A stretch of DNA of 64,000 nt from Lutimaribacter pacificus (GCF_900142185.1 NZ_FQZZ01000001.1:744001-808000); one strand, 5' to 3'; positions 8,338 through 19,315 are shown, numbered from the stretch's first letter. A program made the numbers and translations. The notes: generated by a model from the sequence alone, not told the origin.

Positions 8338-9377
8338 TGCGCAAATCCGCTTTCATTCTTCCGGCGATCGTGGTGCTGATCGCCGTCGCCTTTTCGTCGC
8401 TGTTCATCGTGGACGAGCGTGAAAAGGCGCTTGTCCTGCAATTCGGCCAGATCAAGCAGGTGCGGGAATCCCCCGGCCTCGGCTTCAAGATCCCGCTGAT
8501 CCAGGAGGTCGTGAAATACGACGACCGCATCCTGTCGCTCGATACCGACACGATCGAGGTGACGCCCTCGGACGACCGCCGGCTGGTGGTCGACGCCTTC
8601 GCGCGCTATCGCATCCGCGATGTCGTGCAGTTCCGGCAGGCCGTGGGCGTGGGTGGCATCCGCGCCGCCGAGGACCGGCTGTCGTCGATCCTGAACGCGC
8701 AGATCCGTGAGGTTCTGGGCGCCGACCAGGTGACGTCGGACACGATCCTGTCGGACCAGCGCCGCGACCTGGCCGTGCGTATCCGCGCGCAGGCCCGCGC
8801 GGCCGCCGAAAGCCTGGGGCTCGAGGTGGTGGACGTGCGGCTGAAGCAGACCAACCTGCCGCAGCAGAACCTCGAGGCGACATTCGCCCGGATGCGTGCC
8901 GAGCGTGAACGCGAGGCCGCCGACGAGATTGCCCGCGGTAACGAGGCCGCGCAGCGCGTGCGCGCCGCCGCCGACCGGACCGTGGTGGAAACCGTCAGCC
9001 AGGCAGAACGCGAGGCCGAGATACGCCGCGGTGAGGCCGATGCCGAACGCAACCGGATCTTCGCGCAGGCCTTTGGCGGGAACCCCGAGTTCTTCAAGTT
9101 CTACCGCTCGCTGTCCGCGTTCGAACGCAGCCTGAACAGCGCGACCTCGACCGTCGTCCTGACGCCGGGCAGCGATTTCATCTCGGCGATGTTCGACGCG
9201 GTGCGCGCCGACGGCCTGCTGGCCGAAGAGGCGGGCACGCTCAGCCCCGAGGAGCTGCGCGAGCTGGCACCGCAAAGCAAGGTGTCCGATGACCTGCCCG
9301 AAGAGGCGCGCGAGCAGATCGAGCGCAGCAACGAGGAAATCCAGCAGCGCAGCGCGCCGGACGAAGAAACGCAATGA
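8337..9377 (+). CDS. hflC: HflC, membrane protease modulator
   Basis: 346 residues with an N-terminal transmembrane helix (about 5-25), an SPFH domain and a long charged helical region rich in Ala, Arg and Glu (about 180-250), as in HflC. It is the partner of HflK in the FtsH-associated complex. The acidic, low-complexity C-terminus (EQIERSNEEIQQRSAPDEE) probably lies in the periplasm. The start overlaps hflK and the stop overlaps the next small gene, giving a three-gene transcript that is followed by degP. Confidence 0.95.
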   Translation: MRKSAFILPAIVVLIAVAFSSLFIVDEREKALVLQFGQIKQVRESPGLGFKIPLIQEVVKYDDRILSLDTDTIEVTPSDDRRLVVDAFARYRIRDVVQFRQAVGVGGIRAAEDRLSSILNAQIREVLGADQVTSDTILSDQRRDLAVRIRAQARAAAESLGLEVVDVRLKQTNLPQQNLEATFARMRAEREREAADEIARGNEAAQRVRAAADRTVVETVSQAEREAEIRRGEADAERNRIFAQAFGGNPEFFKFYRSLSAFERSLNSATSTVVLTPGSDFISAMFDAVRADGLLAEEAGTLSPEELRELAPQSKVSDDLPEEAREQIERSNEEIQQRSAPDEETQ

Positions 9378-9571
9378 TCGAAACCGTGTTTCTGGCCCTC
9401 GGGCTGGTTCTGATCGTCGAGGGGCTGGCCTATGCGCTGGCCCCTTCGCTTGTCGAGCAGATGCTGGAAATGCTGCGGATGCTGCCCGAGGCGACACGGC
9501 GCCATGTCGGGCTGCTGGCGATCGCGCTGGGCGTGGTGCTGGTCTGGGTGGCCAGGGCGCTGGGCGCATAG
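9374..9571 (+). CDS. DUF2065 family small membrane protein
   Basis: 65 residues, two hydrophobic helices (about 5-24 and 44-62) joined by a short polar loop. It matches the DUF2065/YjeT pattern, which is commonly found right after hflC. The ATG overlaps the hflC stop (ATGA). Function is not established. The position suggests an accessory subunit of the HflKC-FtsH complex. Confidence 0.85.
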   Translation: MIETVFLALGLVLIVEGLAYALAPSLVEQMLEMLRMLPEATRRHVGLLAIALGVVLVWVARALGA

Positions 9572-9702
9572 GCGGGCTCACGCGGGCGTCACGGCCTGTC
9601 ACGCGGGTTTGACGCCATGCGACAGCCCTTTGTGTTGCAACTTTGCCGCCCTACATGGAAAGTGATCGCAATGGAAACAGGTAACCCAGAGGAGATACTG
9701 GC

Positions 9703-11187
9703 GTGACCACGCAAGTCCTTTCACACAATCAACGCAGTTTCGCCGCGCCGCTCCGTGCCATGTGGCTGACGCTGCTGGCCGTGCTGCTGATGCTGGCGCA
9801 AGCCCTTGCAGCGCAGGCGCGGATACCCGAAAGCTTTGCCGACCTGGCCGACAAGGTCAGCCCGGCGGTGGTGAACATCACCACCTCGACCATGGTCGCC
9901 GCGCGCGGCGGGCCCAACCCGATCGTCCCCGAGGGCAGCCCGTTCGAGGATTTCTTTCGCGAGTTCCGGGATCGCCAGGGCGATGGCGACCGGCCGCGCC
10001 GGACCTCGGCGCTGGGCTCGGGCTTCGTGATCTCGGAGGACGGCTATATCGTCACGAACAATCACGTGATCGAAAGCGCCGACGAAATCCTGATCGAGTT
10101 CTTTCCCGGCGACGGCCAGCCGCCGACCGAACTGCCCGCCGAGGTGGTGGGCACCGATCCCAATACCGATATCGCGCTGCTGAAGGTCACCACCGACCAG
10201 CCGTTGAAATATGTCAGCTTCGGCAACAGCGACACGATGCGCGTGGGCGACTGGGTGATGGCGATGGGCAACCCGCTGGGGCAGGGCTTTTCGGTCTCGG
10301 CCGGGATCGTCTCGGCCCGCAACCGGGCGCTGCGTGGTTCATACGACGATTACATCCAGACCGACGCCGCGATCAACCGGGGCAACTCGGGCGGGCCGCT
10401 CTTCAACATGGAGGGCGAGGTGATCGGCGTGAACACCGCGATCCTCAGCCCCAATGGCGGCTCGATCGGGATCGGGTTCTCGATGGCGTCGAACGTGGTG
10501 ACGCGGGTGGTGGACCAGTTGCAGCAATACGGCGAGACGCGCCGCGGCTGGCTGGGCGTGCGCATCCAGGACGTGACACCCGACATGGTCGACGCGATCG
10601 AGGGGCTGGACACCGCGCGCGGCGCGATGGTGACCGACGTGCCCGACGGGCCGGCAAAGGATGCGGGCATCCTGCAGGGCGACGTGATCCTGAGCTTCGA
10701 CGGCACCGATGTCGAGGACACCCGCAGGCTGGTGCGCAAGGTCGGCAGCACCGAGATCGGCAAGACGGTGCGCGTGGTGGTGCTGCGCGACGGCCAGACC
10801 GAGACGCTGCGGGTGACGCTGGGCCGCCGCGAAGAGGCCGAGGGCGCCATGCCCGCCGCACAGCCGGCCGACCCCGAGGAACCCGCCAGGGTCGAGATGC
10901 TGGGCCTGACGCTGGCGCCGGTGACCGACGCGCTGCGCGACGAGCTGGACCTTGGCGCGCAGGTGTCGGGGCTGGTGGTGATGGACGTGGACGAAAGCAC
11001 CGAGGCCTACGAAAAGGGCCTGCGCGCGGGCGACGTCATCACCGAGGCCGGGCAGGAAAAGCTGGAAAGCGTCAGCGACCTGCAGGACCGGGTGGATGCC
11101 GCGAAGGATGCCGGGCGCCGGTCGCTGCTGCTGCTGGTGCGCCGGGCAGGCGATCCGCGCTTCGTCGCCCTGTCGCTGGACGACTGA
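9703..11187 (+). CDS. Do family periplasmic serine endoprotease (DegP/MucD-like)
   Basis: 494 residues. Signal peptide about 1-39 (WLTLLAVLLMLAQALAAQA). The trypsin-like domain has the triad His121 (VTNNHVI), Asp156 (NTDIALLKV) and Ser229 (RGNSGGPLF). PDZ1 is at about 275-365 (RGWLGVRIQDVTPDM) and PDZ2 at about 395-490. It degrades or refolds misfolded periplasmic proteins. The GTG start at 9703 follows GAGGAG with 7 bases between. Its place directly behind hflKC is usual in alphaproteobacteria. A strong terminator closes the block at 11209. Confidence 0.93.
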   Translation: MTTQVLSHNQRSFAAPLRAMWLTLLAVLLMLAQALAAQARIPESFADLADKVSPAVVNITTSTMVAARGGPNPIVPEGSPFEDFFREFRDRQGDGDRPRRTSALGSGFVISEDGYIVTNNHVIESADEILIEFFPGDGQPPTELPAEVVGTDPNTDIALLKVTTDQPLKYVSFGNSDTMRVGDWVMAMGNPLGQGFSVSAGIVSARNRALRGSYDDYIQTDAAINRGNSGGPLFNMEGEVIGVNTAILSPNGGSIGIGFSMASNVVTRVVDQLQQYGETRRGWLGVRIQDVTPDMVDAIEGLDTARGAMVTDVPDGPAKDAGILQGDVILSFDGTDVEDTRRLVRKVGSTEIGKTVRVVVLRDGQTETLRVTLGRREEAEGAMPAAQPADPEEPARVEMLGLTLAPVTDALRDELDLGAQVSGLVVMDVDESTEAYEKGLRAGDVITEAGQEKLESVSDLQDRVDAAKDAGRRSLLLLVRRAGDPRFVALSLDD

Positions 11188-11208
11188 GCCGGACCACAAG
11201 GCCAATCG

Positions 11209-11236
11209 AAAGGGCGCCCCTTGCGGCGCCCTTTTT
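11209..11236 (+). terminator. Intrinsic terminator after the degP-like gene
   Basis: AAGGGCGCC and GGCGCCCTT form a 9-bp stem with a 6-base loop (CCTTGC), followed by a run of six T. It lies 21 bp after the stop and insulates the hflKC-degP block from the metal GTPase gene. Confidence 0.85.
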
Positions 11237-11271
11237 TCGTGATGTGCCGCTTGTCTGTCCAGTAGTATGTG

Positions 11272-11288
11272 ATGTAATAACATTACAT
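11272..11288 (+). promoter_or_regulatory. Candidate Zur box upstream of the COG0523 GTPase
   Basis: ATGTAATAACATTACAT is a perfect 7-3-7 palindrome 16 bp before the ATG. It resembles the AT-rich palindromes bound by the zinc regulator Zur in proteobacteria and stands out sharply from the GC-rich surroundings. The downstream gene is a COG0523 metal GTPase, a classic Zur target. Binding is inferred, not shown. Confidence 0.65.
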
Positions 11289-11304
11289 ATAGAAGGAGGC
11301 CATC

Positions 11305-12512
<1,208 letters not shown>

Positions 12513-12516
<4 letters not shown>

Positions 12517-12809
12517 GCGGCAACCTCGGGCGGACCGGCCTGCGCCGCCGCGCCCGCGCCTGCGCCCCGATGCGGGAATTCGACCGGCTGCCCGGCCCGC
12601 TCCGGCGCTGGCTGGCGCAGGCGGCGCTGCCATGGAGCCCGCGATCGGCCCGGCGCATATACGAGCGTGAGCTGCGGCGCTGCGGCGATGCAGGCCGCGC
12701 CATCGCGCGATTGTCGCTGATCGAGGCGCAGACCCTTGCGGGCGCCGTGCCCGGCGCGGATCAGAACGGCCGCAGCCGGGGGCGGGTGGCCGACAGCGGC
12801 TTGCAATAG
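12513..12809 (+). CDS. DUF6525 family protein
   Basis: 98 residues. The start MSGNLGRTGLRRRARA and the central LPGPLRRWLAQAALPWSPRSARRIYERELRRCGD match a small family, common in Rhodobacterales, that I know as DUF6525. It is basic, tryptophan-containing and probably helical, without membrane segments. The function is unknown. It is translationally coupled to the COG0523 GTPase (ATGA), so it may belong to the same zinc-starvation response. Its last 49 bases overlap the convergent transglycosylase gene. Confidence 0.75.
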
Positions 12810-13399
12810 CTCTGCGCGCGCAGCCAGCGCGCCATTTCGTCCCGTTTGGCCGAGGACCGCATCGGCCCCCAGTCGGCGGCCACGCCGCGCCAGCGCCCCT
12901 CCTGCAGGGCGATGGCGCGGTCGCGCGGCACCGTCACCGCCATGATGCGCAGCGCACAGCTCAGGTTGGCGGGGCCGTGTTTCAGCGCCTCGCCGTTATG
13001 CGCCCGGCAGCCATAGCCGCGCGCGGTTGAGGGCAGGATCTGCAACAGCCCGAACCATTGCCCGCCGCCGCCCACCGCCGCCGGTTTCCACGTGCTTTCG
13101 TATTTGGCCAGTGCCGACAGAAACCCGACCCAGAACTGCGCGCGCCGGGCGGCGTCGGCATCGGTGTAGGCGGGGCACCAGTCGGCGATGTCGCGCGGCA
13201 CCGTGCGGGTCAGCGCCGCGCCGTGCCCCCTGAGCGCCGAGAGCGCCGCCCGCGTCCAGATCGGCGAATCGCTCCGGTGCTCCCACCGGGTGCGGGGAAG
13301 ATCGCCGTCGCGCGCGGGCGGGCGCGGCAGATCGCCGATCGGCTGGGCCAGCGCCATCACCGGGAAAAGCATCAGGAACAGAAGGCTTGAAAACCGCAT
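12761..13399 (-). CDS. Lytic transglycosylase-like secreted protein (SLT fold)
   Basis: 212 residues. Signal peptide 1-19 (SSLLFLMLFPVMALA). The middle holds an SLT-type motif, with the probable catalytic glutamate in ALAKYESTWKP (Glu101) and a GLLQILPSTARGYGC segment like the soluble lytic transglycosylase GLMQ...P...G signature. It would cleave peptidoglycan glycan strands in the periplasm. The length is short for an SLT enzyme, and four cysteines are spread through the mature part. The 3' end overlaps the convergent DUF6525 gene by 49 bases. The exact subfamily is not clear. Confidence 0.75.
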   Translation of the reverse strand: MRFSSLLFLMLFPVMALAQPIGDLPRPPARDGDLPRTRWEHRSDSPIWTRAALSALRGHGAALTRTVPRDIADWCPAYTDADAARRAQFWVGFLSALAKYESTWKPAAVGGGGQWFGLLQILPSTARGYGCRAHNGEALKHGPANLSCALRIMAVTVPRDRAIALQEGRWRGVAADWGPMRSSAKRDEMARWLRAQSYCKPLSATRPRLRPF

Positions 13400-13546
13400 G
13401 GCGGCGATCCTGCCCCGGCCGCGCGACCGGCGCAATATCGCCGGTTCTGCTTTCTGCCGCGCTTTTTCCAGCAAACTCCACGAGGGTGCCACGATTGCGC
13501 CCGAAACGCAGGCTTTCCTGCCTTCAGTCTTCGCCTCAGGATTGTC

Positions 13547-14827
13547 ATGACCGACTCGCTCAGATTCCCCATTGCCCGCATCGGAACCCGCCTCAAGGCG
13601 TTGCCGAAAAAGCTGCCGGGACTGGGATATTGGGGAAAAACAAGCGATGAAAGCCTGGCCAGGCGTTATGCGCGGGGCCTGTCGATCCCGGTCCGCGACG
13701 ACACCGTGGAGGAGAGCGAGGGCGCCCGGCTGCGCGCGCGCGGCTGCTTCATGGCGCGACAGGAGATGTGGGACGTCCTGGGCGCGGAAATCCGCCGACA
13801 CGACCGCGCGCGCCACAGCACGCCGGGCGGCACCGCGCTGGCCGACCTGCTGAGCTATGGCGCGCGTTCGGACGTGGTGCTGCCGGTGGAAACGGCGTTG
13901 TCCGATCCCGGCCTGATGTCCGCCCATGCCCCGCGCGAGGGGATGGCCGCGTTCGAGGAGGTGCTGAAAGAGCATCCCGGCGATTACGGCGTCGCGCTGG
14001 TGGTGGCGCAGGCCCATGTCGATATCGGCTGGGCGTGGCGCGGGCAGGGCTGGATCTCGGAAGTGCCGGAAAAGCACTGGGAGGCGTTTCACACCCATTT
14101 CGACCGCGCGGGGGATATCCTCGACAGCTTCGACGCCTTTGCCGAGGACAGCCCGGCGCTGGCGGCGATGCGCTGCGCGCTGCTGGCCGCGACCCCGGCG
14201 CCCAAGACCCGCGTGGCCGACGATTACGAGGATCTGATCGACCTCGACCCCGGCAACCCGCGCCACATGCGCGGGCTTGGCAACCACCTGCTGCCGCGCT
14301 GGTTCGGCTCCTACGAACAGCTCGAGCTTGAGGCGCGGCGCAGCGCGGCGCGCACCGGCGATGTCTGGGGGGCGGGGGCCTATACCTGGGTCTATCTCGA
14401 TGCGCTGTCGGTCGATCCCGGCGCCTTCCGGCATCTCGAGGTTCCGTTCTTCCTGGACGGGATGCGCGATATCCTGACCCGGCGGGGCGATCAGCATTAC
14501 GCCAACCAGATGGCGGCGTTCTGCGCGGTGACGCTGCAGCAGCCGCGCTATGACCGGCCGGACATCGCCGCGGCGCTGCGCGATCTGCGCGGGGCGCTGG
14601 ACTGGATCCTGCGCGATCACCTGACCGAGCTGCACCCGCTGGTCTGGGGCGTGGCCGCGAAGGGCACGCAGCATGGCGGCGGCTCGCTGCCCCGGGACGA
14701 GGTGGCGCGGCTGGGCCATGACTGCGCGCTGGCGCGGATCGGGCGGCATTTCGACGCCGAACTGCGCCGGGGCAAGCGGGTGGTGTTCGACCGCACCGGC
14801 CCGCACCTGGAGCCGGCGGACGGCTAG
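13547..14827 (+). CDS. Conserved hypothetical protein, 426 residues
   Basis: I do not recognise the family. The protein is soluble, Trp-, Arg- and Ala-rich, and mostly helical, with no signal peptide or membrane segment. Regularly spaced stretches (EHPGDYGVALVVAQAHVDIGWAW, DSPALAAMRCALLAATP, LDPGNPRHMRGLGNHLLPRWFGSY) suggest TPR-like helical pairs. Later parts carry ARTGDVWGAGAYTWVYLDAL and LTELHPLVWGVAAKGTQHGG. The ATG at 13547 has a weak AGGA site 5 bases upstream. It sits between the transglycosylase (divergent) and gatB (same strand, 72 bp gap). Codon use matches the neighbours, so there is no sign of recent transfer. Confidence 0.8.
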   Translation: MTDSLRFPIARIGTRLKALPKKLPGLGYWGKTSDESLARRYARGLSIPVRDDTVEESEGARLRARGCFMARQEMWDVLGAEIRRHDRARHSTPGGTALADLLSYGARSDVVLPVETALSDPGLMSAHAPREGMAAFEEVLKEHPGDYGVALVVAQAHVDIGWAWRGQGWISEVPEKHWEAFHTHFDRAGDILDSFDAFAEDSPALAAMRCALLAATPAPKTRVADDYEDLIDLDPGNPRHMRGLGNHLLPRWFGSYEQLELEARRSAARTGDVWGAGAYTWVYLDALSVDPGAFRHLEVPFFLDGMRDILTRRGDQHYANQMAAFCAVTLQQPRYDRPDIAAALRDLRGALDWILRDHLTELHPLVWGVAAKGTQHGGGSLPRDEVARLGHDCALARIGRHFDAELRRGKRVVFDRTGPHLEPADG

Positions 14828-14899
14828 CCTTGGCCCTTGCCCCGGTCGCGGCGCTGTCCTAGAACCGCGGCGATCGTTGCAAACAAGGGGGCGCAACCC

Positions 14900-16411
14900 A
14901 TGCTCGACCTGACTTACGAGACGCCGAAACCCAAGGTGATCGCCGGGGCCAAGCACGATTGGGAACTGGTGATCGGCATGGAGGTGCACGCGCAGGTCGC
15001 GTCGAACGCCAAGCTGTTTTCCGGCGCCTCGACCACCTTCGGGGCCGAACCCAATTCCAACGTGTCCTTCGTGGACGCAGCGATGCCGGGAATGCTGCCG
15101 GTGATCAACGAATTCTGCGTGGCGCAGGCGGTGCGCACCGGGCTGGGGCTGAAGGCCGCGATCAACCTGTGGTCGGCCTTCGACCGCAAGAACTACTTTT
15201 ACCCCGACCTGCCGCAGGGCTACCAGATCAGCCAGCTTTACCATCCTATCGTGGGCGAGGGCGAGATACTGGTCGATATGGGCCCGGGCGTCGCGCGACT
15301 GGTGCGGATCGAACGCATCCACCTGGAACAGGACGCGGGCAAGTCTATCCACGACATGGACCCGAACATGTCCTTCGTGGACCTGAACCGCACCGGCGTC
15401 GCGCTGATGGAGATCGTCAGCCGCCCCGATATCCGCGGCCCGGAAGAGGCCGCCGCCTATGTCACCAAGCTGCGCCAGATCCTGCGCTATCTCGGCACCT
15501 GCGACGGCAACATGCAGAACGGCAACCTGCGCGCCGACGTGAACGTGTCGGTCTGCCGCCCGGGCGCTTACGAACGCTATCAGGACACACAGGATTTCAG
15601 CCATCTGGGCACGCGCTGCGAGATCAAGAACATGAACTCGATGCGGTTTATCCAGCAGGCCATCGACTACGAGGCCCGCCGCCAGATCGCGATCCTGGAA
15701 GCGGGCGGCGAGATCGTGCAGGAAACCCGGCTTTACGATCCCGACAAGGGCGAAACACGCTCGATGCGCTCCAAGGAAGAGGCGCATGATTACCGCTATT
15801 TCCCCGATCCCGACCTGCTGCCGCTGGAGATCGAGCAGGCATGGGTGGACGAGATCGCGGCCAGCCTGCCGGAACTGCCGGATGCGAAAAAGGCGCGGTT
15901 CGTCACCGAACTGGGGCTGAGCGAATACGACGCGGGCGTGCTGACCGCCGAGGTTGCCAATGCCGATTACTTCGAAAAGGTGGCCGGGGGCCGCGATGGC
16001 AAGATGGCGGCCAACTGGGTCATCAACGAGCTGTTCGGCCGGCTGAAAAAGGACGACGCCGACATCACCGCCAGCCCGGTTTCGCCCGCGCAACTGGGCG
16101 GCATCATCGACCTGATCGCCAGGGGCGATATCTCGGGCAAGATCGCCAAGGACCTGTTCGAGATCGTCTATACCGAGGGCGGCGACCCGGCGGAAATCGT
16201 CGAGACACGCGGCATGAAACAGGTGACCGACACCGGCGCCATCGAGGCGGCGGTCGACCAGATCATCGCCGAGAACCCCGCGCAGGTCGAAAAGGCGCAG
16301 GCCAACCCGAAACTGGCGGGCTGGTTCGTGGGGCAGGTGATGAAGGCCACCGGCGGCAAGGCCAACCCCAAGGCCGTGAACGACATCGTCCAGCAGAAAC
16401 TGGGGCTGTGA
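14900..16411 (+). CDS. gatB: Aspartyl/glutamyl-tRNA(Asn/Gln) amidotransferase subunit B
   Basis: 503 residues, the normal length. GatB activates the Glu or Asp on misacylated tRNA and receives ammonia from GatA in the GatCAB complex. The family motifs are present: [13 protein letters not shown] near the start, [19 protein letters not shown], the [14 protein letters not shown] segment, RCEIKNMNS and the [10 protein letters not shown] region. The C-terminal YqeY-like tRNA-binding tail spans about 355-503. The ATG at 14900 was chosen over an upstream in-frame start because the conserved N-terminus begins within a few residues. gatA and gatC are not in the window. Confidence 0.96.
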   Translation: MLDLTYETPKPKVIAGAKHDWELVIGMEVHAQVASNAKLFSGASTTFGAEPNSNVSFVDAAMPGMLPVINEFCVAQAVRTGLGLKAAINLWSAFDRKNYFYPDLPQGYQISQLYHPIVGEGEILVDMGPGVARLVRIERIHLEQDAGKSIHDMDPNMSFVDLNRTGVALMEIVSRPDIRGPEEAAAYVTKLRQILRYLGTCDGNMQNGNLRADVNVSVCRPGAYERYQDTQDFSHLGTRCEIKNMNSMRFIQQAIDYEARRQIAILEAGGEIVQETRLYDPDKGETRSMRSKEEAHDYRYFPDPDLLPLEIEQAWVDEIAASLPELPDAKKARFVTELGLSEYDAGVLTAEVANADYFEKVAGGRDGKMAANWVINELFGRLKKDDADITASPVSPAQLGGIIDLIARGDISGKIAKDLFEIVYTEGGDPAEIVETRGMKQVTDTGAIEAAVDQIIAENPAQVEKAQANPKLAGWFVGQVMKATGGKANPKAVNDIVQQKLGL

Positions 16412-16424
16412 CCGCCTGACAGGA

Positions 16425-17978
16425 TCAGAACAGGCTGCCCTGTCCGGGCGGCTTGTCCTTCGGTTTCGGCGCGGGCCTGGCGGGTTTGCCGCCGCCCGCT
16501 GTCATGCGCCCATCGGCGAATTCGATTTCCAGCACCTGCGCGGTTTGCGCGGCCTTGGCGGTCGTCACCACCGCCCCGTCGCCGCGCACCACCGCATAAC
16601 CACGCCCCAGCGTCGCCTTGTAGCCCAGCGTTTCGCGCAGCCGGTCCAGCGCGTCGATCTGCTTGCGCCAGTCGTCGGTCTGCGCCTGCCCGGCCTTGGA
16701 CAGGCGGCGCGACAGGTCGGCCAGCCGGTCGCGTTGCAGCGCGGCGTTGCGCCGGATCGGCGCGATGCTCAGCCGGTCGGTGCGCCGCCCCAGCGCCTCG
16801 CGCTTGCGCTCGACCGCGGCGGACAGCCCGCCGGCCAGACGTGGGGCACTGGCGGCAAGGCGGCGCTGTTGTTCGGCCAGTTGCCGCGACAAAAGCGACG
16901 GGCGCAGGCTGCCCGATACCTCGGACAATTGCACGCGGCGGCGCTGCACCATGCCGGTCAGCGCCAGCGGCAGCCTGTCGGCGGCGCGGTCGAGCCGCTG
17001 GCGCGGGCCGTCCAGCAACGTGTCGGGCTGGGGCAGGGCGCGCGACAGGTCGCGCAGGCGCTGGCCGCGCAGCCCGACCGCCTGCGTCAGCGCGCGCGAC
17101 AGCCGCGCGCCCTGGTTGTCGGCCCAGGCCAGCAGTTCCAGCCGCACCGGCACCGCCAGTTCCGCCGCCGCCGTGGGTGTCGGCGCGCGCTTGTCGGACA
17201 CATAGTCGATCAGCGTGGTGTCGGTTTCGTGCCCCACGGCGGAAATCAGCGGGATATCCGAGGCCGCCGCCGCGCGGGCCACGATTTCCTCGTTGAAGCC
17301 CCACAGATCCTCGATGCTGCCGCCGCCGCGTGCCACGATCAGCAGGTCGGGCTGGGGCAGCGCGCCGCCCGGCGTCAGCGCGTTGAACCCGGCGATCGCG
17401 CGGGCGACCTCGGGGGCGCAGCGCTCGCCCTGCACGGCCACGGGCCAGATCAGCACCTTGCGCGGAAAGCGGTCGCGCAGCCGGTGCAGGATGTCGCGGA
17501 TCACCGCCCCCGAGGGCGAGGTGACGACGCCGATGATCTCGGGCAGGTAGGGTAGCGGTTTCTTGCGCTCCGGCGCGAACAGCCCCTCGGCCTCGAGCGC
17601 CTTCTTGCGCTTTTCCAGCATCGCCATCAGCGCGCCCATGCCGGCGGGCTTGATATCCTCGATCACGATCTGATAGCGCGACTGCCCGCCGAAGGTGGTC
17701 ATGCGGCCGGTGGCCACCACCTCCATCCCTTCCTCGGGCTGGACCGACAGGCGCGCGGCGACGCCCTTCCAGATCACGCCGTTCAGAACCGATTTGTCGT
17801 CCTTCAGGTCAAGGTAGATATGGCCGGATCGCGGGCGGCTGACGCGGCCCACCTCGCCACGGATGCGGACATGGGCGAACTCGCCCTCGATCACGCGCTT
17901 GATCGCGTTCGAAATCTCGGTGACCGAGAATTCGGGCTCGTTCATGCCGGGAAGGGGGTCGTCGATCAGGTCGGACAT
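16425..17978 (-). CDS. xseA: Exodeoxyribonuclease VII large subunit
   Basis: 517 residues. It has an N-terminal OB-fold (about 10-110, with SVTEISNAIKRVIEGEF and SRPRSGHIYLDLKD) and the catalytic tonB_like/Exonuc_VII domain (GVVTSPSGAVIRDILHRLRDRFP, RGGGSIEDLWGFNEE, SAVGHETDTTLIDYVSDKRAPTPTAAAE). A long coiled-coil and arginine-rich region follows. With XseB it degrades single-stranded DNA. The start at 17978 gives the family N-terminus MSDLIDDPLPG. It is divergent from purD across 71 bp. xseB is not adjacent. Confidence 0.95.
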   Translation of the reverse strand: MSDLIDDPLPGMNEPEFSVTEISNAIKRVIEGEFAHVRIRGEVGRVSRPRSGHIYLDLKDDKSVLNGVIWKGVAARLSVQPEEGMEVVATGRMTTFGGQSRYQIVIEDIKPAGMGALMAMLEKRKKALEAEGLFAPERKKPLPYLPEIIGVVTSPSGAVIRDILHRLRDRFPRKVLIWPVAVQGERCAPEVARAIAGFNALTPGGALPQPDLLIVARGGGSIEDLWGFNEEIVARAAAASDIPLISAVGHETDTTLIDYVSDKRAPTPTAAAELAVPVRLELLAWADNQGARLSRALTQAVGLRGQRLRDLSRALPQPDTLLDGPRQRLDRAADRLPLALTGMVQRRRVQLSEVSGSLRPSLLSRQLAEQQRRLAASAPRLAGGLSAAVERKREALGRRTDRLSIAPIRRNAALQRDRLADLSRRLSKAGQAQTDDWRKQIDALDRLRETLGYKATLGRGYAVVRGDGAVVTTAKAAQTAQVLEIEFADGRMTAGGGKPARPAPKPKDKPPGQGSLF

Positions 17979-18049
17979 CTCGCCTCGCTTGCCTCTGCCT
18001 TCGGGCCAGCTTAGAACGCCGCGCAGACAAGGCCAAGACGGAGAGCGCC

Positions 18050-19315
18050 ATGAATATCCTGATCCTCGGTGGCGGTGGCCGCGAACACGCCCTGGCCTGG
18101 GCCGTGCTGCAGAACCCCAAATGCGACCGGCTGGTGGTCGCACCGGGCAATGCCGGGATCGCGAAGATGGCGGAATGCGCCAGCCTCGATATCGAGGACG
18201 GCGCCGAGGTGGTGAATTTCTGCGAGGCCGAGGCAATCGATTTCGTCATCGTCGGCCCCGAGGCGCCGCTGGCCGCGGGCGTGGCCGACCGGTTGCGCGA
18301 TGCCGGGCTGCTGGTTTTCGGCCCCTCGAAAGAGGCGGCGCGGCTGGAAGCCTCGAAAAGCTATACCAAGGAAATCTGCGATGCCGCCGGGGCGCCCACC
18401 GCCGGTTACGCGCATTTCACCGATGCCGGGGCGGCGCGCGATTACATCCGCCGGCAGGGCGCGCCCATCGTGGTCAAGGCCGACGGGCTGGCCGCGGGCA
18501 AGGGCGTGATCGTGGCCGAAACCGTGGATCAGGCGCTGGAAGCGGTCGACGACATGTTCGGCGGCGAATTCGGCGCGGCCGGCGCCGAGGTGGTGATCGA
18601 GGAATTCATGGAGGGCGAAGAGGCGTCCTATTTCATCCTGTGCGACGGCAGGAACGTGCTGCCCATCGGCACCGCGCAGGACCACAAGCGCGTGGGCGAG
18701 GGCGATACCGGCCCCAATACCGGCGGCATGGGCGCCTATTCGCCCGCGCCGGTGCTGACCGATGCCATCGCGCAAAAGGCGATGGATGAGATTATCAAGC
18801 CCACGGTCGCCGAAATGGCCCGGCGCGGCACGCCTTACCAGGGGGTGCTTTATGCCGGGCTGATGATCAAGGATGGCCAGCCGCGATTGGTGGAATACAA
18901 CGTGCGCTTCGGCGACCCGGAATGCCAGGTGCTGATGATGCGGCTGGGCGCGCAGACGCTGGACCTGATGCAGGCCGCGGCCGAGGGGCGGCTGGATCAG
19001 GCCCGCGTGAACTGGGCCGACGATCACGCGATGACGGTGGTCATGGCGGCCAAGGGCTATCCCGGCACCTATGAGAAGGGCAGCGCCATTCGCGGGCTCA
19101 ACGCCCTGCCGGAAACCAGCAGCCGCATCGTGTTCCATGCTGGCACGTCGGAAAAGGACGGGCAGATCGTGGCCAGCGGCGGGCGCGTCCTGAACGTGAC
19201 GGCGCGCGGCGCGACCCTGCAGGAGGCCGCGACGCGGGTCTACGAGATGGTCGATGCAATCGACTGGCCCGAAGGATTCTGCCGCCGCGACATCGGCTGG
19301 CGCGCGTTGAAATAG
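18050..19315 (+). CDS. purD: Phosphoribosylamine-glycine ligase (GAR synthetase)
   Basis: 421 residues. The second step of purine synthesis: phosphoribosylamine, glycine and ATP give GAR. The N-domain starts MNILILGGGGREHALAWA, followed by ATP-grasp motifs PIVVKADGLAAGKGV (about 138-152) and EEFMEGEEASYFILCDG. The PurD signature RFGDPECQ is near 285, and the C-terminal domain ends with GFCRRDIGWRALK. Ordinary length and start. It stands alone, divergent from xseA. Confidence 0.96.
   Translation: MNILILGGGGREHALAWAVLQNPKCDRLVVAPGNAGIAKMAECASLDIEDGAEVVNFCEAEAIDFVIVGPEAPLAAGVADRLRDAGLLVFGPSKEAARLEASKSYTKEICDAAGAPTAGYAHFTDAGAARDYIRRQGAPIVVKADGLAAGKGVIVAETVDQALEAVDDMFGGEFGAAGAEVVIEEFMEGEEASYFILCDGRNVLPIGTAQDHKRVGEGDTGPNTGGMGAYSPAPVLTDAIAQKAMDEIIKPTVAEMARRGTPYQGVLYAGLMIKDGQPRLVEYNVRFGDPECQVLMMRLGAQTLDLMQAAAEGRLDQARVNWADDHAMTVVMAAKGYPGTYEKGSAIRGLNALPETSSRIVFHAGTSEKDGQIVASGGRVLNVTARGATLQEAATRVYEMVDAIDWPEGFCRRDIGWRALK

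Noticed and set aside
14837-14899. Upstream in-frame start for gatB
   Set aside because: It would add 21 residues absent from the family, and the ATG at 14900 matches the conserved N-terminus.
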